From assembly GCA_021797495.1 (NCBI GenBank), contig JAJZZO010000014.1, positions 1 through 64,000 of the forward strand: a stretch of 64,000 bases of DNA, written 5' to 3'. Within the stretch, counting starts at the first letter, position 1; each line of letters starts with the position of its first letter. The notes beneath the pieces are model-generated. The model searched no databases and was not told where the DNA came from. It saw only the letters and a program-made list of their open reading frames with translations. The position numbers and the translations under genes are program-made. Source of the stretch: Microcaldota archaeon (GTDB lineage: Archaea > Micrarchaeota > Micrarchaeia > Micrarchaeales > Micrarchaeaceae). Below are positions 31,067-39,678 of the stretch, piece by piece.

Positions 31067-32293
31067 ATGGCGATTAACGAAGAGCATAAGCAAAGCACAG
31101 CGGAAAGAGGTTACGGTGCTATCCCATTTGAAACCGATCAACTTTACAAAAAGTATTTTGTAAACGTGGATCTGGAAAGCCTTGAAGCAAACCATACAAA
31201 GGATGAACTTCTTTCGGACTATGATGAGAATGTAGTTGAAAGAATCCATAAGAAGACTGGAATAAAGTTCGATGCAGTTATACACAACGGGGTTATTGCA
31301 AGAGGTTCCGACATTGTAAAAACAGGCGGGAATGAGCAGAAGAAATCAGTAATGAACAACTTGCCTTCCGATAAATTTTCCGCATTTGCATACGATTTTT
31401 GCGTGGAGCCAATATCGATAGAAGTAAAGGAGAATAGCGATGGGATCAATATTCTATTTTTTAATTCAGGGAAAATGCATTCGCCGGCAAGTGTGTCTGT
31501 CAGCGTAGGGGAAGGCGTAAAGGCCACAGTGAATGAATATTATTTTTCTAACGATGTATCGGTGAATTCACTAAGCGGCTCTGCACAGTTTTTTGAGATT
31601 AAAGACCGTGCAAGGCTGGAATTCAATGAGATACACTGCGAATCAGCCAAAACGATTTCGTTAGTAACGCGGGCGTTTAAGACATATGATGAATCGGTTC
31701 TGGACTTCAACGCTTTTTATACCGGTGGCGCTTCAAGCAGGCAAAGGACGGTATTCAGGAACGACGGCGAGAATTCCGTAATAAGAGCAAACGAAGCGAT
31801 AATTGGCACCAACTCGCAGAAATTTGATTTGAACACGAACCTGACAAACATGAAGGCAAAAAGCAAATGCATTTATGAGGTTAGAGCAGTATTGGCAGAT
31901 AGTGCAAACGGCATAGTAAAAAGCTTTGCAAAAATTGTGAAAGGAGCTGAAGAAGCTGAATCGCACATAAAAGAGAGAGGGCTCATATACGATAAGGGAG
32001 CCAAGATAACGATGATGCCTGATATGTCAATCGACGAAAGTTACGTAAAAGCATCGCATTCCAGCTCAACGTCGCCCATATCGGAAGATGATATATTTTA
32101 TATTTCAAACAGGGGCATAAGCAAGGATAACGCGAAATTCTTGGTTGGCAGCGGGCTCATATATGAATTGCTGAAGAACATACGCAGCCAGGATGCAAAG
32201 GCTTTCAGCATGCTCATGGCAAGGCACAGGCTTGAAACAAGGGAGATTGGCATCCCAGAAGCGCTAGGAAGTTATGGTGTTTGGTATGACTAA
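31067..32293 (+). CDS. sufD: SufD-like Fe-S cluster assembly protein
   Basis: A 408-residue SufB/SufD-fold protein lying ten bases after sufB. The C-terminal third has the family's beta-helix end: Ser-His-Ile-Lys-Glu-Arg-Gly-Leu, Met-Met-Pro-Asp-Met-Ser, a conserved His in Ala-Ser-His-Ser-Ser-Ser-Thr-Ser-Pro-Ile, Asp-Asp-Ile-Phe-Tyr-Ile-Ser-Asn-Arg-Gly-Ile. The N-terminal part is diverged, as is usual for SufD. It partners SufB and SufC. ATG 31061 is an alternative start. Overlaps the next gene by eight bases. Confidence 0.88.
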   Translation: MAINEEHKQSTAERGYGAIPFETDQLYKKYFVNVDLESLEANHTKDELLSDYDENVVERIHKKTGIKFDAVIHNGVIARGSDIVKTGGNEQKKSVMNNLPSDKFSAFAYDFCVEPISIEVKENSDGINILFFNSGKMHSPASVSVSVGEGVKATVNEYYFSNDVSVNSLSGSAQFFEIKDRARLEFNEIHCESAKTISLVTRAFKTYDESVLDFNAFYTGGASSRQRTVFRNDGENSVIRANEAIIGTNSQKFDLNTNLTNMKAKSKCIYEVRAVLADSANGIVKSFAKIVKGAEEAESHIKERGLIYDKGAKITMMPDMSIDESYVKASHSSSTSPISEDDIFYISNRGISKDNAKFLVGSGLIYELLKNIRSQDAKAFSMLMARHRLETREIGIPEALGSYGVWYD

Positions 32294-32609
32294 TAAAAAA
32301 ACCAGTTATGATTACGTTGCGGATAAGTTCATACCGTTTATCAAGGCGAAAACTGCGGCCGTGCTTTCCAGCAAGTATGGACTTACACAGCAGAGCATAT
32401 CGAAGATGCTTGGTGTTAGCCAGGCAGAGATCAGCAAATACCTGAAACGCAGTGATTTGGGAAGCTACAGCGCCATTAAGATAAAAAAGAAAGACATAGA
32501 TGCGTTCGCAAAAAGCGTGATGATGAAAAACGAATATGATGCGCAGAAGGTCATATGCGGGATATGCCCCAAAGGTGCAAATAAGTCATGTTATATAATG
32601 ATAAAATAG
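32286..32609 (+). CDS. HTH transcriptional regulator with C-terminal Cys cluster, candidate Fe-S sensor of the suf operon
   Basis: A 107-residue protein. A helix-turn-helix (about residues 34-56: Gly-Leu-Thr-Gln-Gln-Ser-Ile-Ser-Lys-Met-Leu-Gly-Val-Ser-Gln-Ala-Glu-Ile-Ser-Lys) is followed by C91-x2-C94-x7-C102 at the C-terminus. Archaeal HTH regulators with a C-terminal CxxC...C are a known family (predicted regulators of the COG2522 type). Placement between sufD and sufC, with both overlaps or near-overlaps, suggests it senses Fe-S status and controls this operon, functionally like bacterial SufR or IscR though not obviously related. ATG 32274 is an alternative start. Confidence 0.75.
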   Translation: MTNKKTSYDYVADKFIPFIKAKTAAVLSSKYGLTQQSISKMLGVSQAEISKYLKRSDLGSYSAIKIKKKDIDAFAKSVMMKNEYDAQKVICGICPKGANKSCYIMIK

Positions 32610-32617
32610 GTGTAAGC

Positions 32618-33349
32618 GTGTTGCTTGAAATAAGAGATTTGAAAGCTGAAATAGGAGGAAAAAGGATACTTGACGGATTGAACTTAAAGATAAACACCAA
32701 GGAATTCCATGTACTAATGGGACCGAACGGCTCGGGAAAAACAACACTTGCCAAAGCGATAATGGGCCACCCAGGCGTTAAGGTGGTTGGTGGAGATATA
32801 CTGGTAGAAGGGAAATCGATATTAGGCCTAACTCCAGATAAAAGGGCAAAACTGGGCTTGTTCATGCTATTCCAGAATCCATCCGAAATAGACGGAGTAG
32901 GATTCGTAAATTTCCTGCGGTCATCGGTAGAATCGATTGGCGAACACACCATAAACACAAAAGAGTTCATGGACAGCATAAAGAATAATGCGGAACAATT
33001 GAAATTCGACAAGAACATTGTGGGGAGATCGCTGAACAAAGGATTTTCAGGAGGAGAGAAGAAAAAAGCTGAGATTTTGCAGATGGCGATATTGAAACCT
33101 AAGATAGCAATACTTGATGAACCGGATTCTGGTCTTGACGTGGATGCAATAAAGATAGTAGCGGCCAACATAAACAGGATAATTGGCGAGACAGCCCCTG
33201 GGCTTTTGGTTATAACGCACTATAGCAGGATATTGGAATATATGAAGCCGGAATACGTGCACGTGATGATTAACGGGAAAATCATAAAGGAGGGTGGGAT
33301 TTCGTTGATAAAAGAAATAGAAAAAGCAGGATATGATAAAATAGGATGA
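32618..33349 (+). CDS. sufC: SufC ATPase
   Basis: A 243-residue ABC-type ATPase: Walker A GPNGSGKTT near residue 33, Gln-loop Phe-Gln-Asn-Pro, signature Phe-Ser-Gly-Gly-Glu-Lys-Lys-Lys, Walker B Ile-Leu-Asp-Glu-Pro-Asp-Ser-Gly-Leu-Asp and His of Thr-His-Tyr. It drives conformational change of SufBD. GTG 32618 is chosen because AGGTG lies five bases upstream; ATG 32588, overlapping the regulator, is an alternative. Confidence 0.95.
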   Translation: MLLEIRDLKAEIGGKRILDGLNLKINTKEFHVLMGPNGSGKTTLAKAIMGHPGVKVVGGDILVEGKSILGLTPDKRAKLGLFMLFQNPSEIDGVGFVNFLRSSVESIGEHTINTKEFMDSIKNNAEQLKFDKNIVGRSLNKGFSGGEKKKAEILQMAILKPKIAILDEPDSGLDVDAIKIVAANINRIIGETAPGLLVITHYSRILEYMKPEYVHVMINGKIIKEGGISLIKEIEKAGYDKIG

Positions 33350-33353
33350 TTGC

Positions 33354-34595
33354 TTGGCAACATTAGACGTAAATGAAATAAAAAAGGATTTTCCAATCCT
33401 TCAGTCTACAAAGGACGGGAAAAGACTTGTATATTTGGATAGTGCCGCAACTTCTCAAAAACCCAATCAGGTAATAGATGCGATAAGCGATTATTACCGC
33501 ACGTATAATGCCAATATACACAGGGGAATATATCACATAGCTGAAGAGGCTACAGAAGCGTATGAAAATTCGAAAAGGGATGTTGCCAGATTTGTTGGCG
33601 CGGAATCTTATGAAGAGATAGTTTATGTTAGGAATACGACCGAAGCAATAAACCTTGTGGCGCTTTCCTGGGGCGAAAAGAACATAAAAGAAGGGGACCA
33701 TATACTAATATCTGAGATGGAGCACCACAGCAATCTTGTTCCGTGGATATTATTGACCAAGCGAAAGAAGGCAAAGCTTGACTATGTGAAGGTTGGGAAG
33801 GATTACAGGTTGGATCGACAAAGCTTAAGCGAAGGATTGGAAAACAACCCGAAACTTTTGGCCATAACCCACTCGTCTAATGTGCTCGGAACAATAAATG
33901 ACGTTAAAGAGATAACAAAAGAAGCTCACAAACACGGAACTAAAGTTTTGGTGGATGGAGCGCAGTCAGTTCCCCATATGCCGGTAGACATAAACGACAT
34001 AGGGTGTGAGTTTTATGCATTTTCAGGCCATAAAATGCTCGGGCCCACGGGCATAGGGGTCTTATACGGGAAAAGGGAAGAACTGGAGAACATGCCCCCA
34101 ATAATCGGAGGCGGAGACATGATAAGGACCGTGGAGTTTTACTCCTGCACCTGGAACGACATACCTTGGAAGTTCGAAGCAGGAACCTCGAATATAGAGG
34201 GAGGCATAGGGATGACGCCAGCAATACAATACCTGGAAAATCTCGGTATGAAAAAGGTGTTTGAGCATGAGGCCGCGTTGACAAAATATGCAATTGATGA
34301 ACTTTCCAAAATAAGCAGCGTTGAGACTTTTGGTCCCGGAATAGATAGAGAAGACCATGCAGGCGTAGTCTCTTTTAATATAAAAGGAGTGCATCCGCAC
34401 GATGTAGCAAGCATATTCGATAATTACAATGTCGCTATACGCGCGGGGCACCACTGCGCTATGCCGCTTGTAACGCAGCTTTTAGGGCAGAGTGCCGTAG
34501 CCAGAATGAGTTTTTATATATATAACGACGAAAACGATATAGACAAAGCAGTAGAAGCAATAAACGAGGTTAAAAGAATATTTAAAGTGAAGTGA
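33354..34595 (+). CDS. sufS: Cysteine desulfurase SufS
   Basis: A 413-residue PLP enzyme that takes sulfur from cysteine. Asp-Ser-Ala-Ala-Thr-Ser-Gln-Lys-Pro near the start, His-His-Ser-Asn for the PLP ring, Asp-Gly-Ala-Gln-Ser, PLP-Lys in Ser-Gly-His-Lys-Met-Leu-Gly-Pro-Thr-Gly, and the persulfide Cys in Arg-Ala-Gly-His-His-Cys-Ala-Met-Pro. TTG start four bases after sufC. Feeds SufU, encoded next. Confidence 0.95.
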   Translation: MATLDVNEIKKDFPILQSTKDGKRLVYLDSAATSQKPNQVIDAISDYYRTYNANIHRGIYHIAEEATEAYENSKRDVARFVGAESYEEIVYVRNTTEAINLVALSWGEKNIKEGDHILISEMEHHSNLVPWILLTKRKKAKLDYVKVGKDYRLDRQSLSEGLENNPKLLAITHSSNVLGTINDVKEITKEAHKHGTKVLVDGAQSVPHMPVDINDIGCEFYAFSGHKMLGPTGIGVLYGKREELENMPPIIGGGDMIRTVEFYSCTWNDIPWKFEAGTSNIEGGIGMTPAIQYLENLGMKKVFEHEAALTKYAIDELSKISSVETFGPGIDREDHAGVVSFNIKGVHPHDVASIFDNYNVAIRAGHHCAMPLVTQLLGQSAVARMSFYIYNDENDIDKAVEAINEVKRIFKVK

Positions 34596-34599
34596 TTCA

Positions 34600-35004
34600 A
34601 TGGGTCTGGATTTATACGCCGAGGATTTAGTCGCAAATTATGAACACCCACACAACAAAAAAAGCATGGCGGACAGCGATTCGCATAGCCACGAATACAA
34701 TACCACATGCGGAGACGACATAACAGTATATATAAAAGTGAAGGACGGGAAAATAGCCGACGTTAGTTTTGATGGCAGCGGTTGCGCTATAAGCGTAGGT
34801 ACCGCAAGCAAACTGACTGACGCGATAAAAGGAAAAAGCGTCGAAGAAATCGAAAAGCTTGGGTTTGATTATATAGTGGAGTTGATAGGCATAGACCCAG
34901 GTCCGGCAAGAGCAAAATGCGCATCGATATCATTGAAGGCGTTAAAAAAGGCTGTATTTATATACGAGCACAAGAAACCAGATAGTGGAACAGAAAAACT
35001 ATGA
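34600..35004 (+). CDS. sufU: SufU/IscU-type sulfur acceptor
   Basis: A 134-residue IscU-fold protein with the three Cys and Asp of the zinc/sulfur site: C37-Gly-D39, C62 in Gly-Ser-Gly-Cys-Ala-Ile-Ser, and C107 in Arg-Ala-Lys-Cys-Ala. The Ala-Ile-Ser-Val-Gly-Thr-Ala-Ser insertion region is SufU-like rather than IscU-like. It accepts sulfur from SufS. Last gene of the operon, overlapping the convergent alaX by six bases. Confidence 0.9.
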   Translation: MGLDLYAEDLVANYEHPHNKKSMADSDSHSHEYNTTCGDDITVYIKVKDGKIADVSFDGSGCAISVGTASKLTDAIKGKSVEEIEKLGFDYIVELIGIDPGPARAKCASISLKALKKAVFIYEHKKPDSGTEKL

Positions 35005-35718
35005 AAGAGTAAATTCTACGCGCTTGTTGTGTGATCCCTTATTTTCGAATTTTGATAGCGATATTGTTCCTACTTCAGCAGTGTTTGCCACGTGCGTGCC
35101 GCCATCGAGCTGAAAGTCAAACCCCTCTATGTCTATTATCCTTACGGTGTCTAGTTTTTCCAGCAGCTGAGCTCCGGGAAGTGTGCGCGCTATCCCATCT
35201 ATCTTCATCGCTTCTTCCTTGGAAAGTTCTTTTGGGACGACTTTATGGCCTTCGTTCACTGTGGCCTGCGAATCGGATATTATGGAATTAAGCATTTCTT
35301 TTGTAAAATTCGGTATATCGAAATCCATTCTTGCAGAATTGTCGTATATCTGGCCGCCAGTTATATTTCCGGAATATTTTTTGTACACTATGCCGTCTAT
35401 GATATGCAACATCGTATGCAAACGCATATGCATGTATCTTTTTTCCCAGTTTAACAGGCAGATTACATCATCGCCTTTCTGCAGTTTTGCAACTTCTGAT
35501 ATTATGTGTACTACATCATCCCCTGATTTCTTCGTTTCTATTACTGCATACTGCACTCCAGCGCCCACTGGTTTCAATATGCCAGTATCGCATGGTTGGC
35601 CTCCGCCAGTGGGATAAAATATGGTCTTTTCAAGCGTTACGGAATTGTGCTCCACATTTACGACAGTGGTTTCCAACTCTTTTACGTACGAATCTTTTAG
35701 GTAAATTTTTTCGGTCAT
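34999..35718 (-). CDS. alaX: Alanyl-tRNA editing protein AlaX
   Basis: A 239-residue free-standing editing domain that hydrolyses Ser- or Gly-tRNA(Ala). N-terminal Thr-Gly-Gly-Gly-Gln-Pro-Cys-Asp-Thr-Gly, zinc ligands His101 and His105 in Arg-Leu-His-Thr-Met-Leu-His, and the third/fourth ligand segment Leu-Asp-Gly-Gly-Thr-His-Val (His209). The Cys that usually precedes Gly-Gly-Thr-His is Asp205 here. Length fits the AlaX-M class. Confidence 0.88.
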   Translation of the reverse strand: MTEKIYLKDSYVKELETTVVNVEHNSVTLEKTIFYPTGGGQPCDTGILKPVGAGVQYAVIETKKSGDDVVHIISEVAKLQKGDDVICLLNWEKRYMHMRLHTMLHIIDGIVYKKYSGNITGGQIYDNSARMDFDIPNFTKEMLNSIISDSQATVNEGHKVVPKELSKEEAMKIDGIARTLPGAQLLEKLDTVRIIDIEGFDFQLDGGTHVANTAEVGTISLSKFENKGSHNKRVEFTLS

Positions 35719-35730
35719 TTATACCCCGAT

Positions 35731-36597
35731 TTATGTTATTATGAAATATATCATTAACAGCATTATAACAGTTATGGCAAACTTACGTTTTAACCCCTTT
35801 TCATGGAATAGTAAACCTCCGATAATTATGGTTATTATTACCGATATGCTATTCCTTAGTGGCGAAGCAAGACTTACATACGTAAGTTGCAATGAAGCGT
35901 AATAAAAGATCCTATAAAGCAGACTTAGAAGCGCTATGGAGACTATAATTGTCTTGTTTTTAAATAGGTTCGATATCTCCTCTTTGATTCCGTTATACTT
36001 GATTGATATGAATACAGACATGTTTATTGCTATGAAAATTTCAAGGAGTATGAGCATGGCGTACAGATTGACCCCTATTTCCAAAACATACTTCATTAAA
36101 ATACCGCCGATAGCCATCAGCAGCGTGTTTACCACCAGCAGATAAACGTATTTTTTGGAGTCGAATTGTTTGTATTTACTTTTGTTATTTGGATCCAGGA
36201 GCAAGAATGTGGCAATCAGCAGCACGGCAATAGCAGCGTATTGTATAATCGTAAGTTTTTCGTCTAAAAATATGAAAGCAAATATCACAATGAAAAGTTG
36301 CGGGAGGGAGCTTAAAACTGGAGAAGATACGGAGATGTTCCCGTGCTTGTATATGCGGGCGTTAAAAAGGTATGTCATCGTAGATAGTAACCCCATTATG
36401 TATATTATTACGATATCGACGATGCTCATGTTGAAATTGGCGAATGGAATAAAAACAAGCGATAGGGCCGCGATTACTATTGAAAAGCTTGCACTGAAAG
36501 ACGTTGCGTGCTGATTCTTTAAGGCATATTTTTCTATTATTGTAGTGGCTCCCATTATTACGGATGAAGCAACTACAAGATAATACCATGCAATCAT
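35731..36597 (-). CDS. EamA/DMT-type transporter
   Basis: A 288-residue membrane protein with ten predicted helices in two related halves, each ending in a Phe-Leu-Asp-Glu-Lys or Leu-Phe-His-Glu-Lys motif typical of EamA repeats (Glu-Lys before the final helix). Drug/metabolite transporter superfamily; substrate unknown. The start is set at ATG 36597, seven bases after the HAD gene, because codons further upstream lie inside that gene. Confidence 0.72.
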   Translation of the reverse strand: MIAWYYLVVASSVIMGATTIIEKYALKNQHATSFSASFSIVIAALSLVFIPFANFNMSIVDIVIIYIMGLLSTMTYLFNARIYKHGNISVSSPVLSSLPQLFIVIFAFIFLDEKLTIIQYAAIAVLLIATFLLLDPNNKSKYKQFDSKKYVYLLVVNTLLMAIGGILMKYVLEIGVNLYAMLILLEIFIAINMSVFISIKYNGIKEEISNLFKNKTIIVSIALLSLLYRIFYYASLQLTYVSLASPLRNSISVIITIIIGGLLFHEKGLKRKFAITVIMLLMIYFIIT

Positions 36598-36604
36598 TCG
36601 ACCA

Positions 36605-37198
36605 TCATGCTTTGATCTTGAAATTTGAAAACTTTTTAAAAAGCAAATCGTTACCACTGAATAATATCCCATTAATCCCAAGAGAACGTGCACCGGAAAC
36701 GTTTCCGCTCAAATTGTCTACGAATATAGCCTCTTTTGGTTCTACCTTGTATTTTTTCAATACATATCTGTATATGTTTTTATTTGGTTTCATCATCCCT
36801 ATGAAGCATGAGGCGATAATCCCGTCAAAACTTTCCTTTTTTAATATTTTCATGGCGGAATTATACCTGCTGAAGTAGATATTAGTAAGTATGACAACTT
36901 TGTAGTTTGTTCTTAAGCGCTCTGCGAACTTCAGCAGTTCTTTGTTTAACCTTGCCTTTTTCAAGAAATATTTTTCTGGATTTAGTTTTGATCTCTGTAT
37001 TCCCAGTTCTTTGGACATTGACTTTAAAAATTTGTTATTTTTTATTTTTCCTTTGTATAATGCTGCATTATATTTACTTGCGACGTTGGAAATCTTTTTT
37101 TCCGGTATGGCGTACCTCTTTGATAGGTACGAATAGTAATCTTTATCGTCATAAAGTACCAATACGCCCCCAAGGTCGAATATTATTAATTTTATCAC
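36605..37198 (-). CDS. HAD-superfamily hydrolase
   Basis: A 197-residue HAD phosphatase-like protein: motif I Phe-Asp-Leu-Gly-Gly-Val-Leu at residues 6-12, motif II Leu-Thr-Asn, motif III Lys in Gly-Met-Met-Lys-Pro-Asn, motif IV Val-Asp-Asn. Motif I lacks the second Asp (Gly instead), as in several HAD subfamily I members. GTG 37198 is chosen with GGTG upstream; the longer open frame to 37291 runs antisense through tRNA-Gln and is not credible. Substrate unknown. Confidence 0.72.
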   Translation of the reverse strand: MIKLIIFDLGGVLVLYDDKDYYSYLSKRYAIPEKKISNVASKYNAALYKGKIKNNKFLKSMSKELGIQRSKLNPEKYFLKKARLNKELLKFAERLRTNYKVVILTNIYFSRYNSAMKILKKESFDGIIASCFIGMMKPNKNIYRYVLKKYKVEPKEAIFVDNLSGNVSGARSLGINGILFSGNDLLFKKFSNFKIKA

Positions 37199-37214
37199 AA
37201 AAACACCAGAATTA

Positions 37215-37287
37215 TAGTCCCGGCCGGATTCGAACCGACGTAGCAGGGTCCAAAGCCCTGCGTCCTTGGCCACTAGACGACGGGACT
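37215..37287 (-). tRNA. tRNA-Gln(UUG)
   Basis: 73 nt. Acceptor AGTCCCG/CGGGACT, discriminator A, D-arm with GTCTAGTGGCC, anticodon arm CAGGG-CTTTGGA-CCCTG (anticodon TTG), T-arm GTCGG-TTCGAAT-CCGGC. No intron. Confidence 0.95.
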
Positions 37288-37325
37288 GCAACAGTTGCCT
37301 TAGACTAATAATAAAAGTTCATATA

Positions 37326-38771
37326 TTAATAAGATTTGGCAAAATTTACCACGTGCTTTGATTGCTTATCGCAATAGACGCAGTTGCCCTTGACGTCTTT
37401 CTGCGCATCGAAGGGCATGTTTGTCGCTTTGGCTCCAGTTTCCTCCTTTATTTTAAGCTCGCAAGGGGTTTCGCCGCACCACTGGGCTTGGGCTACGTTT
37501 CCTCCAGAGATGGCCTTCTTTAGCTCTTCGTAGTTATCGACTTTTTTAATCTTTTCCTTTATGGACACAATTGCCTTTGCATAGAGCTCTTTTTGCATCC
37601 TATTAAGTTCATCGTTTACCGTTTCACTTATTCCGCTGAAGCCAAAACTTGATTTTTTCATATCGTGCCTTGTAACCAGTACCACGCTTTCCGACTCCAT
37701 CTCCCTGCCGCCGACTTCTATCCTTATTGGAACCCCCTTAAGTTCCCATTCGTTGAACTTCCAACCTGCGGAATAATCATCCCTGTTGTCAAGGTGAACT
37801 CTTGCATTGTCTTTTAGCGCGTCGTAGATCTTTTTTGAATATGCAAGGACCTGTTCCTTATTGTTCTCCTTGTATATTGGGACTATCACCACCTGTACCA
37901 TAGCTATCCTTGGAGGTATTACCAGACCCCTGTTATCTCCGTGCATCATCACCATGGCTCCGAGTTCTCTGGTTGATATTGCGAAGGTGTTCTGGTAGGC
38001 GTATTCAGTTTCGTTGTTCTTGTTTATGAATTTTATATCGAATGCTTTCGCGAAATTCTGGCCGTCGTTATGGAAGTCCGGGCCTTGTATTACATAGCCG
38101 TTGGGAAGCAGGTGTTCTATGCTATAACTTGCTTCGCCTCCCGCAAATTTCTCATTCTCGGTCTTCTTTCCGAGTATCCCCGGGAGCGCTAGGTATTCCC
38201 GCGTGACCTCTTCATATATGCCTAGTATCTGATCCCTTTCCGCCAGAGCTTCCTCTTCCGTGGCGAATACAGTGTGACCTTCGTTCCATAGAAATTCCCT
38301 GCTCCTTAGCAACGGGGTAGGGTGCTTGAACTCCCACCTTATCACGCTGTTCCACTGGTTGAGACGCAATGGTAAATCCCTCCAAGACCTTATCCACCTT
38401 GAATAGCTATCGTACATTATCGTTTCGGATGTCGGCCTTATAGCAAGCCTTTCGCTGAGCTTCGATTCGCCTGTTTCGGTAACCCATGCGACTTCCGGGG
38501 AAAAACCCGCTATGTGCTCCTTTTCCTTTTCGAAGAACCTTTCAGGTATTAAAAGAGGGAAATACGCATTCTTTATGCCGGCTTTCATGAACATGGCATC
38601 CGTTGCCTCCTTGACCGCGTTCCAGCAGAAATAAGCGGAAGGCCTGAATACAACACACCCGGAAACCGCGCTGTAGTCAACGAATTCCGAGTTTATTATG
38701 ACCTGGGTGTACCATTCGGACATGTCTTCTTCTTTCTTTACGGTTATAGCGCGTTTTTCCTTATCTGCCAT
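37326..38771 (-). CDS. proS: Prolyl-tRNA synthetase, archaeal/eukaryal type
   Basis: A 481-residue class II aminoacyl-tRNA synthetase. Motif 2 region Arg-Trp-Glu-Phe-Lys-His-Pro-Thr-Pro-Leu-Leu-Arg-Ser-Arg-Glu-Phe, the proline-site Asn-Glu-Gly-His, motif 3 region, an anticodon-binding domain with Val-Val-Ile-Val-Pro-Ile-Tyr, and the C-terminal zinc-binding domain (Cys-Gly-Glu-Thr-Pro-Cys and Cys-Val-Tyr-Cys) that defines the archaeal class. No bacterial editing insertion. Directly follows proline dehydrogenase with no gap. Confidence 0.96.
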   Translation of the reverse strand: MADKEKRAITVKKEEDMSEWYTQVIINSEFVDYSAVSGCVVFRPSAYFCWNAVKEATDAMFMKAGIKNAYFPLLIPERFFEKEKEHIAGFSPEVAWVTETGESKLSERLAIRPTSETIMYDSYSRWIRSWRDLPLRLNQWNSVIRWEFKHPTPLLRSREFLWNEGHTVFATEEEALAERDQILGIYEEVTREYLALPGILGKKTENEKFAGGEASYSIEHLLPNGYVIQGPDFHNDGQNFAKAFDIKFINKNNETEYAYQNTFAISTRELGAMVMMHGDNRGLVIPPRIAMVQVVIVPIYKENNKEQVLAYSKKIYDALKDNARVHLDNRDDYSAGWKFNEWELKGVPIRIEVGGREMESESVVLVTRHDMKKSSFGFSGISETVNDELNRMQKELYAKAIVSIKEKIKKVDNYEELKKAISGGNVAQAQWCGETPCELKIKEETGAKATNMPFDAQKDVKGNCVYCDKQSKHVVNFAKSY

Positions 38772-39623
38772 CTAAACACCCTGCCTTTCGAACAAAGATT
38801 TTAACACTAATTTAAGATGCCCTGCTTCTTTAAGCCTTCTGTACGAATAGGATATCCACTGTTCCCCGAACGGGACGTATACCGACACCTTGTTCTCCTT
38901 TTCAAGCTGGACTAGGAGCTTGTTCCTTATGCCTTTGAGCATCGCGTAGGTTACCTTGCGCTTGTATTTTTTGTTCAGTTCCAGGGATTTTTTTACCATC
39001 TCGATATCGTGTGTCGCTATGGTGAATTCGGTGTATTGCTCATAAGCTACCTGCATAAGCTTGGAGTAGTTTCTTGTGACCTCTTCCCTGCTTGTGAAGC
39101 TCTTTGACTTGCTGGACGAATAGGCACCCTTAACGAGCCTTATTATGCCTCCGACCTTCGCTATCCTCTGTATGTCCGATTCTGTACGCTTTAAGTATGC
39201 CTGCATGCATATGCCTATTCCGCCGTTTTGAACTTCGGACAGATACATCTTTATGGTGCTGTCAACGGTCGGTTCCCCCTCCATGTCTAGCCACAGGAAT
39301 ATTGAAGATGTTCTGACCTCTTTTACCAGCTTGGAGTAGTTGGCCATTGCCTCCTGCTCTGATATCGAAAGGCCTATCTGTGTGGGTTTTACTGATATGT
39401 CCGCACTGGCGCCGTAATTCTTTATGAATCTTATCAACCTCAAATACACGTCCATTGTGTTGTCTACTGCTGTTTGGTTTGATATGTCCTCCCCCAAATA
39501 GTTTATTATGGCCTTTATGCCCTTGTTGTTGAAGCGCTTGGCGCTTTTCATGGCTTCTTCTACCGTCGTGCCAGCTATCCAGCGCCCTGCGAATACGTGT
39601 TCCATCAGGTTGTTAAAATTCAT
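38772..39623 (-). CDS. Proline dehydrogenase
   Basis: A 283-residue FAD enzyme of the PRODH barrel fold oxidising proline to pyrroline-5-carboxylate. Diagnostic segments are Trp-Leu-Asp-Met-Glu-Gly, Leu-Val-Lys-Gly-Ala-Tyr, Ala-Thr-His-Asp, and the C-terminal Val-Pro-Phe-Gly-Glu-Gln-Trp-Ile-Ser-Tyr-Ser-Tyr-Arg-Arg-Leu, whose paired Arg bind the substrate carboxylate. With the P5C dehydrogenase at 27840 it completes proline to glutamate conversion. The start region shares a 16-bp motif with the gene starting at 42014. Confidence 0.9.
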   Translation of the reverse strand: MNFNNLMEHVFAGRWIAGTTVEEAMKSAKRFNNKGIKAIINYLGEDISNQTAVDNTMDVYLRLIRFIKNYGASADISVKPTQIGLSISEQEAMANYSKLVKEVRTSSIFLWLDMEGEPTVDSTIKMYLSEVQNGGIGICMQAYLKRTESDIQRIAKVGGIIRLVKGAYSSSKSKSFTSREEVTRNYSKLMQVAYEQYTEFTIATHDIEMVKKSLELNKKYKRKVTYAMLKGIRNKLLVQLEKENKVSVYVPFGEQWISYSYRRLKEAGHLKLVLKSLFERQGV

Positions 39624-39633
39624 AGTATGCACT
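39618..39633 (-). repeat. 16-bp start-region motif, copy 1
   Basis: On the minus strand AGTGCATACTATGAAT includes the ATG of proline dehydrogenase. An identical 16-mer spans the start of the unrelated gene at 42014. Both lie at a promoter-proximal position, so this may be a shared initiation or regulatory element. Confidence 0.4.
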
Positions 39634-39678
39634 AATTTTCCAATAGCATTTAGATTGCTTAGAAAAGTTAGTTATATT

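Noticed and set aside
37199-37291. N-terminal extension of the HAD protein
   Set aside because: These codons are the antisense of tRNA-Gln; the GTG at 37198 with GGTG upstream begins just before the HAD motif.
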